Shown: positions 1 to 11,355, counted from the stretch's first letter. The stretch is 64,000 nt of DNA from Diadophis punctatus similis (GCA_023053685.1 JALIGW010000001.1:157995547-158059546); one strand, 5' to 3'. The notes: generated by a model from the letters alone, not told the origin. A program made the numbers and translations.

Positions 1-262
1 ACCAAGCTATCAACACTTTTAGTTGGAGGACTGATTTCTGTCATCAAAAACATTTTGATAATGGCTGATTTCCCCAGGAATAACTAGCAGTGTCAAAATG
101 TAGCAAGAAAGCTTATAAAAGGATGTAACATTCAAATAGTTTAGAGGCAGGGACTTCATAATCTCACTTGGAATTAGTGTTACAAATGCTTTTTGATCAG
201 ACTGCCCAGATAACAGGAAGTTTTCGCAGCTATACAGAGCCTCGCAATTTTAAAGCAGATTT

Positions 263-264
<2 letters not shown>

Positions 265-296
<32 letters not shown>
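265..296. repeat. (TG)n microsatellite
   Basis: About 15 TG units lie immediately beside the SINE that starts at about 299. Confidence 0.9.
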
Positions 297-298
<2 letters not shown>

Positions 299-510
299 AG
301 CTGAAGTGGTGCAGTGGTTAAATGCTGCGACTGCAGGCTGACTGCTAGTTCAGTTCAGCTGTTCAAATCTCACCAGCTCAAGGTTGACTCAGCCTTCCAT
401 CCTTCTGAGGTGGGTAAAATGAGGACCCAGATTGTTGGGGGCAAGAGGCTGAACTCTGTAAACCGCTTAGAGAGGGCTGTAAAGCACTATGAAGCGGTAT
501 ATAAGTAAAG
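299..510 (+). mobile_element. Sauria-type tRNA SINE
   Basis: The head GTGGTGCAGTGGTTAAATGC is a tRNA-like A box and GTTCAAATC a B box. The body (GACTCAGCCTTCCATCC, AAAATGAGGACCCAGATTG) ends in AAGCGGTATATAAGT, the common 3' end of squamate Sauria SINEs. At least five other copies are in this window. Confidence 0.88.
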
Positions 511-1451
511 TAAAGTGCTAAAGTATGTAACATTTTTTGCTGATAAATGAAAATAAAGGGAGACAATATAGTTGTCGACTATAGAAAACTGCCTGGATGG
601 TCCCAGGAGGGGCTGAAAGCCAAAGGAAGCTGTGATGTTTCCTTCCATACACCAGGATGACTCAACAGAATAAACATATATATATGTATAGCATTTTTTT
701 GCTGATAAATGAAAATAAAGAGAGACTATTATAGATCTATTTCGAGCTACTTAGCTCTCATTAGATAGCCATACCCTTACTGGGATTATTTCACTAAATT
801 TCACAGGACTTTTCTCCTAATATGTGTGCCTAGAATTTCAGCCTCCATAATCGTCTTACCTACATGATTTGTGTTTGTCTTCATATTCAAAATAGATTGT
901 GTGTGACTTTGTTTTTTTTTAAATTTCTCTATTTGGGGAAGCAATTCCACCAAGTAGTTATAAGATAGTACAGTAATCTTACTATTCCTCCATTAAGATA
1001 GGACTGCTGAAACCACTCCATCATGTTCCAGGAATATATTGTGTTTGATGGTATCAAAAATACAGATTAGACAATCGAGAGAACTGGAACTGCTTGCTAA
1101 CTTGTTGGAAATTCCATTTTCAGGGTTTCCAATGGAGTAATAAGTATTTCCCCCCCAAATCTGGGTTTCTTCCAGAGAGAGAAGAATGGAACCTGGACTC
1201 GTGTTAAACAAGTCAGTTTGGAAAATTAAACATCCTGTGTTTTTTCTACTTGGTTAGAGGAGTCCGTTTTTCGTGAAGATGGCAGTGGGTAAACAAAGCC
1301 ATGTGAATAAATATGCATTTGAGAAAAAAGCAGTGATGTCATTAGAGGGATCCCCATATAAGATGCCTTTCCAGTGAGGATGAATGATATATACTAGGTT
1401 GGGACAGTTAAACGGGTATCATAAATTTTATGCAGGAGAGAGAGGGGGGGA

Positions 1452-1535
1452 TGGTTGGTAGGTAGGGATGGTTGGTAGGTAGGTAGGTAGGCAGACAGAT
1501 AATGGATGAAAGGTAGATGACAGATAATAGATAGA
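1452..1535. repeat. GGTA/GATA-rich simple repeat
   Basis: Runs of GGTAGGTAGG grade into GATAGATA-like units, an impure tetranucleotide microsatellite. Confidence 0.75.
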
Positions 1536-1974
1536 CCATAGCGGCAGTATCTGAAATTTATTCAGATACGATTTCACATATTTCTTACTGACCATTTGAG
1601 CTTTTCTGGTAGAAGAATTCAGTTGGGGATAAGCATTCTAACATAGACAAAAGATGAAAGGATAATCCAGTACTTCATTTAGTATCCACTAGTCCAGATG
1701 CCTGGTACTGTTCCAGTAGCCTCCAACTTCACTCTTTGTCATCACGGCCTGAATGGATGCTTTCAGCACTGTCTACTCCAGCAGGTTTTGGCCTAACCAA
1801 ATGGGTCTAGCAAAGAGAAACACTGCAGGTCCCACCTTTCTGGGAGGTTCAAGGAACTAAGGAAAGGACGTGCTTCATTTTTGTTGGGTTGCCTCCCTGT
1901 AGAGATCAGACTGACTCCTTCTGTGCTGTTTTCCACAAGCTTTCCCCTGATTTGAGTTGTGGTGTACATCTTTA

Positions 1975-2096
1975 ATTTTTTTTTCTATTTTACTGTTGCA
2001 TTTTTATTTTTATATGGGGTTTGTTTTATGTTTTGCTATGTGAGCCACCAGGGGTTGTTTTGAATTACAGTGACATATAAATAAAGTTTAATAATA
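1975..2096 (+). mobile_element. Decayed LINE 3' end (L2/CR1-like)
   Basis: The segment reads GTGAGCCACCAGGGG then GACATATAAATAAAG, similar to the 3' ends of other L2-like LINEs of squamates. It is short and old. Confidence 0.45.
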
Positions 2097-3416
2097 GCAT
2101 TTCCATAGTATTTTGAGAATGTAGTCCAAAAACATCTGGAAGTGACTGAGTTGCCCATTCCTGTATTATGCAGGGATAAGGAATTCTCTGGTTGCATTGA
2201 ATGAAAGCCATGCTACCAGGCACTATTGGGAATTGTCATGCAATTACAACCGGTTAGCCATAGGTTTCTGTCCTCCACCACACAGCCACATGGTCAGTAG
2301 AGTTATTAGTAAGCTTTGTGGAGAGGTTTGAAAGAATTGGGGTAATGTGGCTTCTACCTAGCATGGACAGGGTGAGAAGAAGCCCTAAGAACAAGGCAAG
2401 TTGCCCAAAGTTGTGTTTTTGAAGATGGACAGCTGTGTATCTTTTAAATCAATCAGCATAAGCAATCTAAGACTTAAGAAAAGTTGACCTTTAAAGCAGA
2501 ACTCCAAATTATCTGAATCCCTGAAAAATATTAATCAGCTGCTATGCTTTTCCAAGCTGGGTGTAAAACTTGCTTGGAAGTTTTCTAAATTTTGGGTGGC
2601 ATTTCTTCATTGCCAGCAATGCAGCAGGGCTTGCTTCTAAAGGAGAGAACAATAATGGACCTGGAAAGCTTTTTTATTTTTACTTTTTGCATTTGTCCAA
2701 CAGAGATTGGGGAGTTAACTTCATTCTCATTGTTTCTGATTAGTGAAGACCACAGGGTAAATAAATCTCTACCTTAATGCCATTTTTTTCTTCGCAGTTC
2801 CAAGGGTGCACAAGTGAAAATAAATATAAAGCTACTTGGCTTTTAACCAAAGAAGGATAGTTCAAAGGATGGAAACTGTATGTATTTTTGGTGCGGCAGC
2901 TTTGCCTCTCAGAATTTTTAGTCTTTCCGTGCCCTGCATTTCTGGACATGAAGGCACCAACGCTCATCAGATTTTGTCAATCTTGGTTGCTATGAACTTT
3001 GAACAATATGACAAGCTTGGCTGCTTTTGCTGATGCTGATTCTAAAACCCAGATAAGTTGTAGATTGTACTATTAAACCATGGGCAATCCATGTAGCCTC
3101 AGAGATACAACTCCAAGAGGAGGAAGGAAGGTATCATATTTTCAGATTCCATCTGGAAAAATAACAATTGCTTGTTTGTGCTCTGAATGAAAAATAATAA
3201 TAAAAGTTCTATTATTTTTTTATGTATTTCTGGAAATTGCAGAGGAAGACATTCTGATTCTCAAGAGATATAATTTCCCCCTCCCCATGTGTGGGGATAA
3301 AATGGTTTTCTTTTTCCTTCAGGTCAGCCTTGATTCTTGGCAATTGCCTGGATTAGTCCCTATAGTTTTCTTGGCAAGATTTTTAGAAGCAGTTTGCCAT
3401 TGCCTTGTTTCTAGAA

Positions 3417-3480
3417 CTGAATAGAATAGAATAATAGAATAGAATAGAATAGAATAGAATAGAATAGAATAGAATAATAG
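3417..3480. repeat. (GAATA)n microsatellite forming the CR1 tail
   Basis: About eleven GAATA units, with one interruption, abut the 3' end of the minus-strand CR1 element beginning at 3481. This matches the microsatellite-tailed CR1/L3 elements reported in snakes. Confidence 0.88.
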
Positions 3481-4168
3481 AGTTGGAAGGGACTTTGGAG
3501 GTCTTCTAGTCCAACCCCCGGCTTAGGCAAGAAACCCTACACCACTTCAGACAAATGGTTATCCAACATCTTCTTTAAAACGGCCAGTGTTGGAGCATTC
3601 ACAACTTCTGGAGGCAAGCTGTTCCACAGATTAATTGTTCTAACTATCAGGAAATTTCTCCTTAGTTCTAAGTTGCTTCTCTCCTTGATTAGTTTCCACC
3701 CATTGCTTCTTATTCTACCCTCAGGTGCTTTGGAGAATAGTTTGACTCCCTCTTCTTTATGGCAACCCCTGAAATATTGAAACACCTCTATCATGTCTCC
3801 CCTAGTCCTTCTTTTCATTAAACTAGACATACCTAGTTCCAGCAACCGTTATTCATATGTTTTAGCCTCCAGTCCCCTAATCATCTTTGTTGCTCTTCTC
3901 TATAATCTTTCTAGAGTCTCAACATTCTTTTTGCATCGTGGCGACCAAAACTGGATGCAGTATTCCAAATGTGGCCTTACCAAGGCATTATAAAGTGGTA
4001 TTAACACTTCACGTGATTTTGATTCTATCCCTCTGTTAATGCAGTCTAGAACTGTGTTGGCTTTTTTGGCAGCTGCTGCACACCGCTGGCTCATATTTAA
4101 ATGGTTGTCCACTAGAACTCCAAGATCCCTCTCACAGTTACTACTGTTGAGCAAGGTACCACATATAC

Positions 4169-4589
4169 CAGTGATGGTGAACCTTGTTTTCCTCGGGTGC
4201 CGAAATAGTGTGTGCGTGCGCTATTGCACGTGCGTGCGTGCCCACACCCATAATTCAAAGCCCCCCACTCACCCCCCCTGCACATGCGTGCATGACCCCC
4301 CCCACTCACCCATTTCCCGACTTCCAGTGGGCCCTGTAGGCCCATTTTTTGCCCTCCCCAGGCTCCAGAGGCTTTCTTGGAGCTTGGGGAGGGCAAAAAC
4401 ACTCCCCCGGCCACCCTGGAGGCCCTCCGGAGGCCAAAATCGCCCTCCCTGAGCCTCCGCGCTAGCCAAAAATCAGCTGGCGGGCACACACATGCGTGCT
4501 GCAGCTGAGCTAGGGCAATGGCTCGCATGCCGGCAGATATGGCTCCACGTGCCACCTGTGGCACCCGTGCCATAGGTTCGCCATCACTG
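4169..4589. mobile_element. hAT MITE (Buster-type TSD), inserted in CR1
   Basis: The ends are CAGTGATGGTGAACC and GGTTCGCCATCACTG, an imperfect terminal inverted repeat. It is flanked by perfect 8-bp duplications ACATATAC at 4161-4168 and 4590-4597. The interior is GC- and GT-rich (GTGCGTGCG). Long ORFs across it are not real genes. Related copies are at 34744 and 50790. Confidence 0.92.
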
Positions 4590-5670
4590 ACATATACTAT
4601 ACCTGTGCATTTTGTTTTTCTTGCCAAAATGTAGAACCTTATTTTTTTCACCATTGAATTTCATTTTGTTAGATAGTGCCCAATGTTCAAGTCTGTCAAG
4701 ATCCTTCTGTATCTTGAGCCTATCTTCTGGAGTGTTGTCTATTCCTGCCAGTTTGGTGTCATGTGCAAATTTGATGAGTTCCCCATCTATCCCCTCGTCC
4801 AAGTCATTGATGAAGATGTTGAAGAGTACTGGGCCTAAAACAGCCTTGGGGTACTCCACTGCATACTTCCCTCCATGTAGATGCAGTTCCATTGAGCACT
4901 ACACGTTGAGTGTGGTTGGTCAGCCAGTTTCGAATCCATCTGGTGGTGTTGCTGTCTAACCCACACTTTTCTACTTTATCTAGTAGTAGGTTATGGTCTA
5001 CTTTATCAAATGCCTTACTGAAGTCCAAGTAAATTATATCGACAGCATTCCTCTGGTCCACCAATTTTGTCACTTTGTCAAAGAATGCAATAAGATTAGT
5101 CTGGCATGATCTGTATTTGACAAACCCATGTTGGCTTTTGGTTATTACTTTGTTTGCTTCTAGGTGTTTGCTGATTCGTTACTTGATTATCTTTTCCAGA
5201 ATCTTCCCTGGTATTGAGATCAGGCTGATACGTCTGTAGTTTCCTGGATCTATTTTTTTCCCTTTTTTGAAGATGGGAACTACATCAGCTCTTTTCCAGT
5301 CCTCTGGCAGTTCCACAGTGCTCCAGGATCTTTGAAAGATATAGTTCAGTGGTTCTGAGATCTCGTCTGCCAGTTCCTACAGAACCTTGGGGTGTAATCC
5401 ATCTGGCCCTGGTGATTTGAACTCGTCTAGGGTAGACAGGTGTTCACTTACCATTTTCTTCCCTATTTTAACTTGTGTTCCTAATATGTTTTTTGTGGTG
5501 CTGTTTTTGAAAGGTTGGACTGTTTTTTCCCTTTGTGTAAAGACAGATGCAAAAAACAAGTTAAGTAGCTCTGCTTTCTCCCTGTTGCTTGTCACCTTCT
5601 TGCCACTTTCTCCCAGCAATGGGCCAGTTGTTTCCTTGACTTTTTTGTTTTGTTTTTAATATGTTGGAAG

Positions 5671-6192
5671 CAGGGGCGGGTTCCTATTTTTTTTACTACC
5701 ACTCTGTGGGCGTGGCTTATTTTGTGGGTGTGGCTTGCCAGCCATGTGACTGGGTGGGCGTGGCTTCTCGGACTACTGAAGGGAGGGGAACTGAGATAGG
5801 TCCTGCCGCCCGTTCCCCCTCCCCTCAGCAGCTTGAGAAGCCTCAAACGTGCAAAAATGCCTAGGATCATCACCGCGCGTTCGTGGCTTCTCGGACTGCT
5901 GAAGGGAGGGGAATGGAGATAGCTCCTGCCGCCCGTTCTTTCAGCGTCTCACGTGCTCCCTCAGCCATCCTCCCCTGCTTGGACTCACTGTGGGGTAGGA
6001 AGGCAGCGCATGCGCAGTACTGGAAGCTCGGCTTCTGGGCATGCGCAGAAGAAAATTTAAAAGAAATTAATTTTTTTTTAAAAAAATGGCGGCGCCCAGG
6101 CACCGGCAACCGACCGCGCTGGTACTGTGACGTCACCAGCGGGCCGCTACCGGTGCTATAGAGTGGACCGCACTGGTAGGAACCCACCACTG
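5671..6192. mobile_element. hAT non-autonomous element (Ac-type TSD), inserted in CR1
   Basis: The termini CAGGGGCGGGTTCC and GGAACCCACCACTG are inverted repeats. Perfect 8-bp duplications GTTGGAAG lie at 5663-5670 and 6193-6200. The CR1 sequence resumes directly after the second one. Internal direct repeats (CGTGGCTTCTCGGACT) are seen near 5760 and 5881. Confidence 0.92.
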
Positions 6193-6428
6193 GTTGGAAG
6201 AAGCTTTTTTTGTTATTTTTTACTTTTGTTGCAAGCCTTTGTTCATTGTGAGCCTTAGCTTTTCTCACTTCATCTCTCGGGCTATTTGCTGATATTCTGC
6301 CTTAGTTATTTCCCCCTCTTTCCACTTTTTATACTTGTCCTTTTTGTCTTTTAATTTGTCAGAGAGTTCTTTATGCAGCCATGCTGGTTTCTTTTGAGAG
6401 CTATTATTTTTCTTCTTCATTGGTATTA

Positions 6429-6552
6429 TGCTAACTGAGTGATAGGTGACTCCAAAGTCACCCAGGCAGTTTCATGTCTAAAGTAGGACTAGAACTCACA
6501 GTCTCCTGGTTTCTAGCGTGGTGTCTTAACCACTAGACAAAACTGGCTCTCA
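6429..6552 (-). mobile_element. tRNA-derived SINE (second family)
   Basis: On the minus strand: CCAGTTTTGTCTAGTGGTTA (A-box region), GAGTTCTAGTCC (B box), then a body with GTGACTTTGG. The same family occurs on the plus strand at 9519-9660. It lies against the 5' break of the CR1 element. Confidence 0.7.
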
Positions 6553-6608
6553 GAATGATTTTCGGTAAAAGAAGATCTGGGAAACTCCCTAAAATATTCA
6601 GTTTATAT

Positions 6609-6940
6609 CAGGGGTGAAATCCTCCCGGTTCGCCCGGGCCAGTCCTTCGGCATATAGCCGATGGAACTGGCGGCGGTTGCGGCGCGGAGCTTCTCCTGCC
6701 CGCTTTCCCGGCCCGGCTGAACACAATCACCGCTTTCCCGGCCCGGCTGAACACATTCATTTGGGTTATTTTTCCCTCTGTGCATGCGCGCGCATGCACA
6801 GAGGGAAAAATAACCCAAATGGCGGCGTTCAGCCGGGCCAGGAAAGCGGGCGGGAGAAGCTCCGCGCCGCAACCGCCGCCAGTTCCATCGGCTATACGCC
6901 GAAGGACGGGCCAGGGCGAACCGGGAGGATTTCACCACTG
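6609..6940. mobile_element. Palindromic hAT foldback MITE, copy A (Ac-type TSD)
   Basis: The element is an almost complete inverted repeat of about 150 nt per arm, from CAGGGGTGAAATCCTCC to the complementary GGATTTCACCACTG, centred on TGCATGCGCGCGCATGCA. The 8-bp duplications GTTTATAT are perfect (6601-6608, 6941-6948). The left arm has an internal tandem copy of the CGCTTTCCCGGCCCGGCTGA unit. It is highly GC- and CpG-rich compared with its flanks. Confidence 0.94.
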
Positions 6941-7069
6941 GTTTATATGTCATTGCTATCTCTCTTAGGTGCAGGGAGATATAAACATGCTGCAGAAAGA
7001 AAATATACCCAATACTTTTCAGTTTATAAAACTTATTCAAGGCTAGACATGTTCAATTTCTAATTCATT

Positions 7070-7620
7070 GTTAACCAGTCTCTATGGAGATTCTCAGTCA
7101 TCCAGGTCATGGTTGTCCCATCCAGGAGGCAACTGGATGGTGGGGAATGGAAGGATTTATATTCCTTGCAGACAGCTGGTCATTTGCATTCTTTTTAGAG
7201 AGTCGTTGAGGCCACTTGGAGGTTTATCTGTGTCCTCAGGGTCACCTGAGTAGTGCAAATGTGTGTGGAGCCTTCTTGGCTGCAGGATGTTTTCCACCCT
7301 GTGTCCCTTCACTGTCGAAGTGCATTTAGCTATGCACTTTGGGATGAAAACCCTTCAAATGGTGCAGGAGTATGAACAGATTTCCAGAAAAATTGCAGAC
7401 TACAGGAACTATTTGCGCTACGGTTTGAGATGCAGACACTACTCAGGTGACCCTGAGGACACAGATAAACCTCCAAGTGGCCTCTCTAAAAGAATACAAA
7501 TGGCCAGCAGTCTGCAAGGAATATAAATCCTTCCATTCTCCACCATCCAGTCAGAGCTGAAGAAGCTTCTTGGATGAAAAGAGAAACGTCTTCAAAGAAA
7601 AACAAGGAAGTCCAATTGCC
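7070..7620. mobile_element. Foldback retroelement-like repeat (possibly Penelope-like)
   Basis: An inverted repeat has arms at about 7105-7262 and 7431-7555 that share, in opposite orientation, CAGGTGACCCTGAGGACACA, AAACCTCCAAGTGGCC and TCTGCAAGGAATATAAATCC. A 170-nt spacer separates them. The right arm continues into GAAGAAGCTTCTTGGATGAA then GAAACGTCTTCAAAG, a sequence I associate with Penelope-like or similar vertebrate retroelements. The family assignment is tentative; the inverted repeat is clear. Confidence 0.6.
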
Positions 7621-8396
7621 TCCTGAAAAAGCACCTTTGGGACCGTCTCTTATTTATTTTTTATTTATGTCTCAAATTTTAAAATCCACCCTCACAGATG
7701 AGACAGCAGCTCTTATTTACATGGTTTGTAATCCAATAATTGTAAGACCACATAGAATTCTAGAGTGAATAGGTGGAAACTTAATGAACTACTATTGTTA
7801 TAAGAAAATATAAAACTAAAGTGTTACTAGAATCTAAAGAACTTCCAAACCAATTAAACTTCTGATATTTCCTTATTCATTTATTTAAAGTATTTATATA
7901 GCCATCCCTCTTTCAGGGAACTTTGGGCTGCTCCCAATCAATTCTTATCTACAATACGAAAAATTTGTTTATCTCTCTGGCATCATTATTTAGTTCTGTT
8001 AGTAAGGAATCAGACATATTGTTAAATAAAACTGATGTAATTTGTAAATTACTATTCTAGCTTGTATAGTAAATATATAACTGATCCAGAAAGATCAGAA
8101 ATGGTTGAACAATACATTATTTACAAAGTGTATAGAGAAGTGACACAAAGCATCTGGGGAAAGTGAATCAGCAAAACTCTCTGCTCTCTACTTCTAGTGA
8201 GAGTGTGGAAGCCTTCAGGTTTTGGGACTCTCTCATGGCTTGATTTCACACACATTAATCCATCAGGTGGGTTGTTTGATTCCGATTTAACATAATGTGT
8301 TGACCCAGTTACTGTCCTTTGTAATCATAATTTCTGACCTTATGTAATGTGTAACATTACAATCTGAGCATTTTTTAAGTGATTCTGTGGTTGGTA
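7621..8396. other. Non-coding stretch, nothing recognised
   Basis: AT-rich DNA with a short TTTATTTATT run near 7650 and possibly an old LINE tail. No coding potential is seen. Confidence 0.5.
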
Positions 8397-8401
8397 GATC
8401 T

Positions 8402-9327
8402 TGTTTTGCCCCAGCTACGGACCACAAAGAACGCAGCACACACAAAGTCTGTACAAACCTTAGTTTACTAATTAAGGAATACTAATGAGCTTTATTAGTA
8501 GTCATCCAACACAAATACAGTTTAAAGCAGTCTTTTCTGGACACCGGCTGTTAATTCAACTTCATTAACAGCCAGCACGAGTCCATGAAATAATAACTCA
8601 ATTCTGAGTAAATGGCAATAGCACTTATAGCACTTATATACCGCTTCATAGTGTTTTACAGCCCTCTCTAAGCGGTTTACAGAGTTCAGCATATTGCCCC
8701 CAACAATCTGGGTCCTCATTTTACCCACCTCGGAAAGATGGAAGGCTGAGTCAACCTTGAGCCCGTGAGATTTGAACAGCTGAACTGCAGTGCTGCACTT
8801 TAACCACTGCGCCACCTCGGCTCTTGTTATCTACAAGACTCTAAACAGTCTTGTAGATAATAGCAATCTTACAGTGGTTGGCAAAATGCCCAGAAGCAAT
8901 TTGCAGGAAAAATGCCAAGAGAGAACAAGAGCCGATCAGACATTTCTGGAGTGAAGACATGAAGGAATATGAACATAGTTGTTTCCTGCAAATTGGCTCC
9001 TTCCCTTAAATAGGCTAGGGAAGTGGCCAATTAGCCCCAAGCCTTACTCCCGAGGAGACCTCCTCCTGAGGAACCATTCCTGCCTTTTGGCAGCTCTGCG
9101 TGCCCATGCATTGAGAATAGGCTCCTCCTCTTCTTCCTCATCACTGATGGGAGCTTCTGGAGGATCTGAAGGCCCTGGCTGAATCTCCGCCTCTGGCACC
9201 GTCCTCTCCAGCCTCCTCACTGTCCGACTCGGGTGCCAGCTGCACAGGCCGCTGGCACATCACCACATCAGCCTCTTCGCTGTCTGAATCAGCTACCAGC
9301 TGCACGGGCTGCTGGTGGGCCACAACA
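8402..9327 (-). mobile_element. Solo LTR of a retrovirus-like or Gypsy-like element
   Basis: On the minus strand the unit begins TGTTGTGGCCCACCAGC and ends GGGGCAAAACA, the canonical TG...CA ends. Perfect 5-bp duplications GATCT flank it (8397-8401, 9328-9332). AATAAA on the minus strand near 8491-8496 is placed as an LTR poly(A) signal would be. A Sauria SINE (8622-8825) is inserted, so the LTR proper is about 0.7 kb. No internal genes are beside it, so it arose by LTR-LTR recombination. Confidence 0.82.
8622..8825 (-). mobile_element. Sauria-type SINE nested in the solo LTR
   Basis: On plus it reads TATACCGCTTCATAGTG through GCGCCACCTCGGCTC, the reverse of the copy at 299-510. It includes the body AGGCTGAGTCAACCTTGAGC. 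Confidence 0.9.
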
Positions 9328-9518
9328 GATCTCTGGTTGGTGGATCCCATGAACCTGAAGTCTACCCAACTTTTCCACAAAGAAAGAGGGGAAACTTTCT
9401 GGATGCTGCTATTTCTGATTTAAAATAGTTACAGAGACAAGCAAAACCAGGTCTTTCAGCCTGCTATCTTTGGAATTCATCTTTAAGATGTAGAGGCCAG
9501 CCATATGTTCAAGGAAAG

Positions 9519-9660
9519 AGCCAGTTTGGTCTAGTGCTTAAGGCAAGGCTGGAAACCGCAAGACCATGATTTCACATCCTGACTTAGCCATGAAAGCCAC
9601 TAGGGAAAATAGGAAGAGGAAGGCGTATTAGATATTGTATGTTCACCACCTTGAGTTATA
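9519..9660 (+). mobile_element. tRNA-derived SINE (second family)
   Basis: The head GAGCCAGTTTGGTCTAGTG and the 3' end CACCTTGAGTTATAGATAAA match the family seen reversed at 6429-6552. Its A-rich tail has expanded into the following GAAA tract. Confidence 0.72.
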
Positions 9661-9791
9661 GATAAAAAAAGAAAAAGAAGAAAGAAAGAAAAGAAAGAAA
9701 GAAAAAAGAAAAAGGATGATGGAAGGAAGGAAGGAGAAGGAAGGAAGGAGAGAAAGAAGAAAGGAAAGAAAGAAAGAAAGAAAGAAAGAAA

Positions 9792-9847
<56 letters not shown>

Positions 9848-9900
9848 GAAAAAAAGAAAGAAAGAAAGAAAGAGAAAGAAAGAAAGGAGGAAGAAAAGAA
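9661..9900. repeat. Polypurine (GAAA)n tract of about 240 nt
   Basis: One strand is almost only G and A, mostly GAAA with GGAA near 9720-9760. It follows the SINE tail at 9660. Predicted proteins such as KKERKKERKK are artefacts of the repeat. Confidence 0.93.
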
Positions 9901-10180
9901 AACTACAAAACAACTCCCTCTTGGGCCCCCTTCCACTCCACTCCACTCCAATCACAGGAAAAAAAATATCCAATTCCCTTCCTATTAACCTCATATAGGA
10001 AACTGTAAACACTTTAGCCACCCACAGTAGAATGCATTCAATGCAAATGGCAAAATATAATTTGAATGGATCCTCAATATGCTGTGACTCATACCCACAA
10101 TAGCTTTTTACCATAAAGATTAATAGATTGCTAGAGTTTGCCCACCCTTTCTTCTTGATTTCATTAAGTGCAAACTTGAG

Positions 10181-10805
10181 AATAGAATAGAATTCTTTAT
10201 TGGCCAAGTGTGATTGGACACACAAGGAATTTGTCTTTGGTGTATATGCTCTCAGTGTACATAAAAAGAAAAGATACATTTGTCAAGAATCATAAGGTAC
10301 AACACTTAATGATAGTCATAGGATACAAATAAACAATCAAATCATACTAGGAAACAATCAATATAAATCGTAAGGATACAAGCAACAAGTTACAATCATA
10401 CAGTCATAAGTGAGAGGAGATGGGTGATAGGAACGATGAGAAGACTAATAGCAATAGTAATGCAGCCTTAGTGAATAGTTTGTCAGTGGTGAGGAGATTA
10501 TTGGTTTAGCAGAGTGATGGCGTTCGGGGGAAAACTGTCCTTGTGTCTAGTTGTTCTGGTATGCAGTGCTCTATAGCATTGTTTTGAGGGTAGGAGTTGA
10601 AACAATTTATGTCCAGGATGTGAGGGGTCTGTAAATATTTTCACAGCCCTCTTTTTGACTGTGCAGTATACAGGTCCTCAATGGAAGGCAGGTTGGTAGC
10701 AATTGTTTTTTCTGCAGTTCTAATTATCCTCTGAAGTCTGTGTCTGTCTTGTTGGGTTGCAGAACCAAACCAGACAGTTATAGAGGGGCAGATGACAGAG
10801 AAAAG
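10181..10805 (-). pseudogene. LINE 3' end (CR1/L3- or L2-like) with reverse transcriptase C-terminus
   Basis: On the minus strand it encodes broken C-terminal reverse transcriptase sequence (CPSITVWFGSATQQDRHRLQ, IATNLPSIEDLYTAQ). The 3' end is TTCCTTGTGTGTCC...AATAAAGAATTC with a short GAATA tail at 10181-10197. It is 5'-truncated and interrupted by stops. Confidence 0.8.
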
Positions 10806-11355
10806 AATAGCAAGACTGCCTTGAAATTCTGTTTTATTGTACGCCTTCCTTACTGTGCCACTTCCATACTAATGCCAAATCAGAAACCACCAAATATCTC
10901 TCTGAAGAATTAGGACTTTGAAAGAGCCCCGTGATCTGTGGTCTCCTTTCATCCAGTGTTGCAGTGTGCATCCTGCCTTGGGTGTCTGTGGTTGCATCTT
11001 CTGCGTACAAAATAGCCCCTTGTCAAAATAAGTCAAAACTGTTCTGTCTTCTGCCCTTTGCAGCACGTAGTTCACCTTGGAGCAGAGCTGTTCTACAGAC
11101 ATAGCCTCATCCTTTTTCTCCTTCCAATAAGGTTGAATTCATTTGGCTTTGCTACATTCAGAGTAACCAATGTACGATTTTTATTGACAATTTTGAAGAA
11201 GAAAAAAGCTTCTTGGTGAATGTCTTTTATTTACCGTAGTTACTTATCACGGAATTATGTCTATAGATCAGAGTACTCTAAGCCATCTAAGCTTTTATCA
11301 GCTGCTTCCAACTGAGCAAAAGTTATATTCCAAGCTACTACTTAGATTCTAAGTA
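10806..11355. other. Non-coding stretch, nothing recognised
   Basis: No convincing gene or repeat. A 77-codon minus ORF (10869-11102) has no recognisable domain. Confidence 0.5.

Larger units (their letters stand above)
511..3416. other. Intergenic stretch without a gene
   Basis: I see no coding sequence. A GGTA/GATA-rich simple repeat lies at about 1452-1535, and an old L2-like LINE tail (ending ACATATAAATAAAG) at about 1975-2096. The remainder looks like unique AT-rich DNA. Confidence 0.6.
3481..6428 (-). pseudogene. CR1 LINE, 5'-truncated, with degenerate reverse transcriptase ORF
   Basis: Read on the minus strand the element encodes CR1 reverse transcriptase in broken frames: a segment near 5,073-4,804 contains YLDFSKAFDKVDHNLLLDK and VPQGC, and 4,892-4,584 contains GPVLFNIFINDLDEGI and the catalytic motif as FAHD instead of FADD. 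The C-terminal CR1 domain is at 3,845-3,537 (RGDMIEVFQYFRGCHKEEGV). It ends in TTGGAAGGGACTTTGGAGGT next to the GAATA tail. Two hAT elements (4169-4589 and 5671-6192) are inserted in it, and frameshifts and the FAHD change show it is dead. Confidence 0.9.

Noticed and set aside
4039..4654. ORFs of 137 and 180 codons across 4112-4654, and 34713-35295
   Set aside because: They cross GC-rich hAT MITE interiors and CR1 remnants; no domain and no consistency between copies.
6603..7063. Several overlapping ORFs with MHARACTEGKI, also at 29284-29683 and 32949-33426
   Set aside because: They lie in the palindromic hAT MITEs and appear on both strands because the element is an inverted repeat.
9141..9380. 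A 79-codon acidic ORF (DSDSEEAD repeats)
   Set aside because: It lies inside the solo LTR; the tandem acidic peptide comes from short internal repeats, with no other sign of a gene.
9716..9988. ORFs rich in KKERKKERKK or SFFLSFFL
   Set aside because: They are translations of the GAAA microsatellite, not genes.
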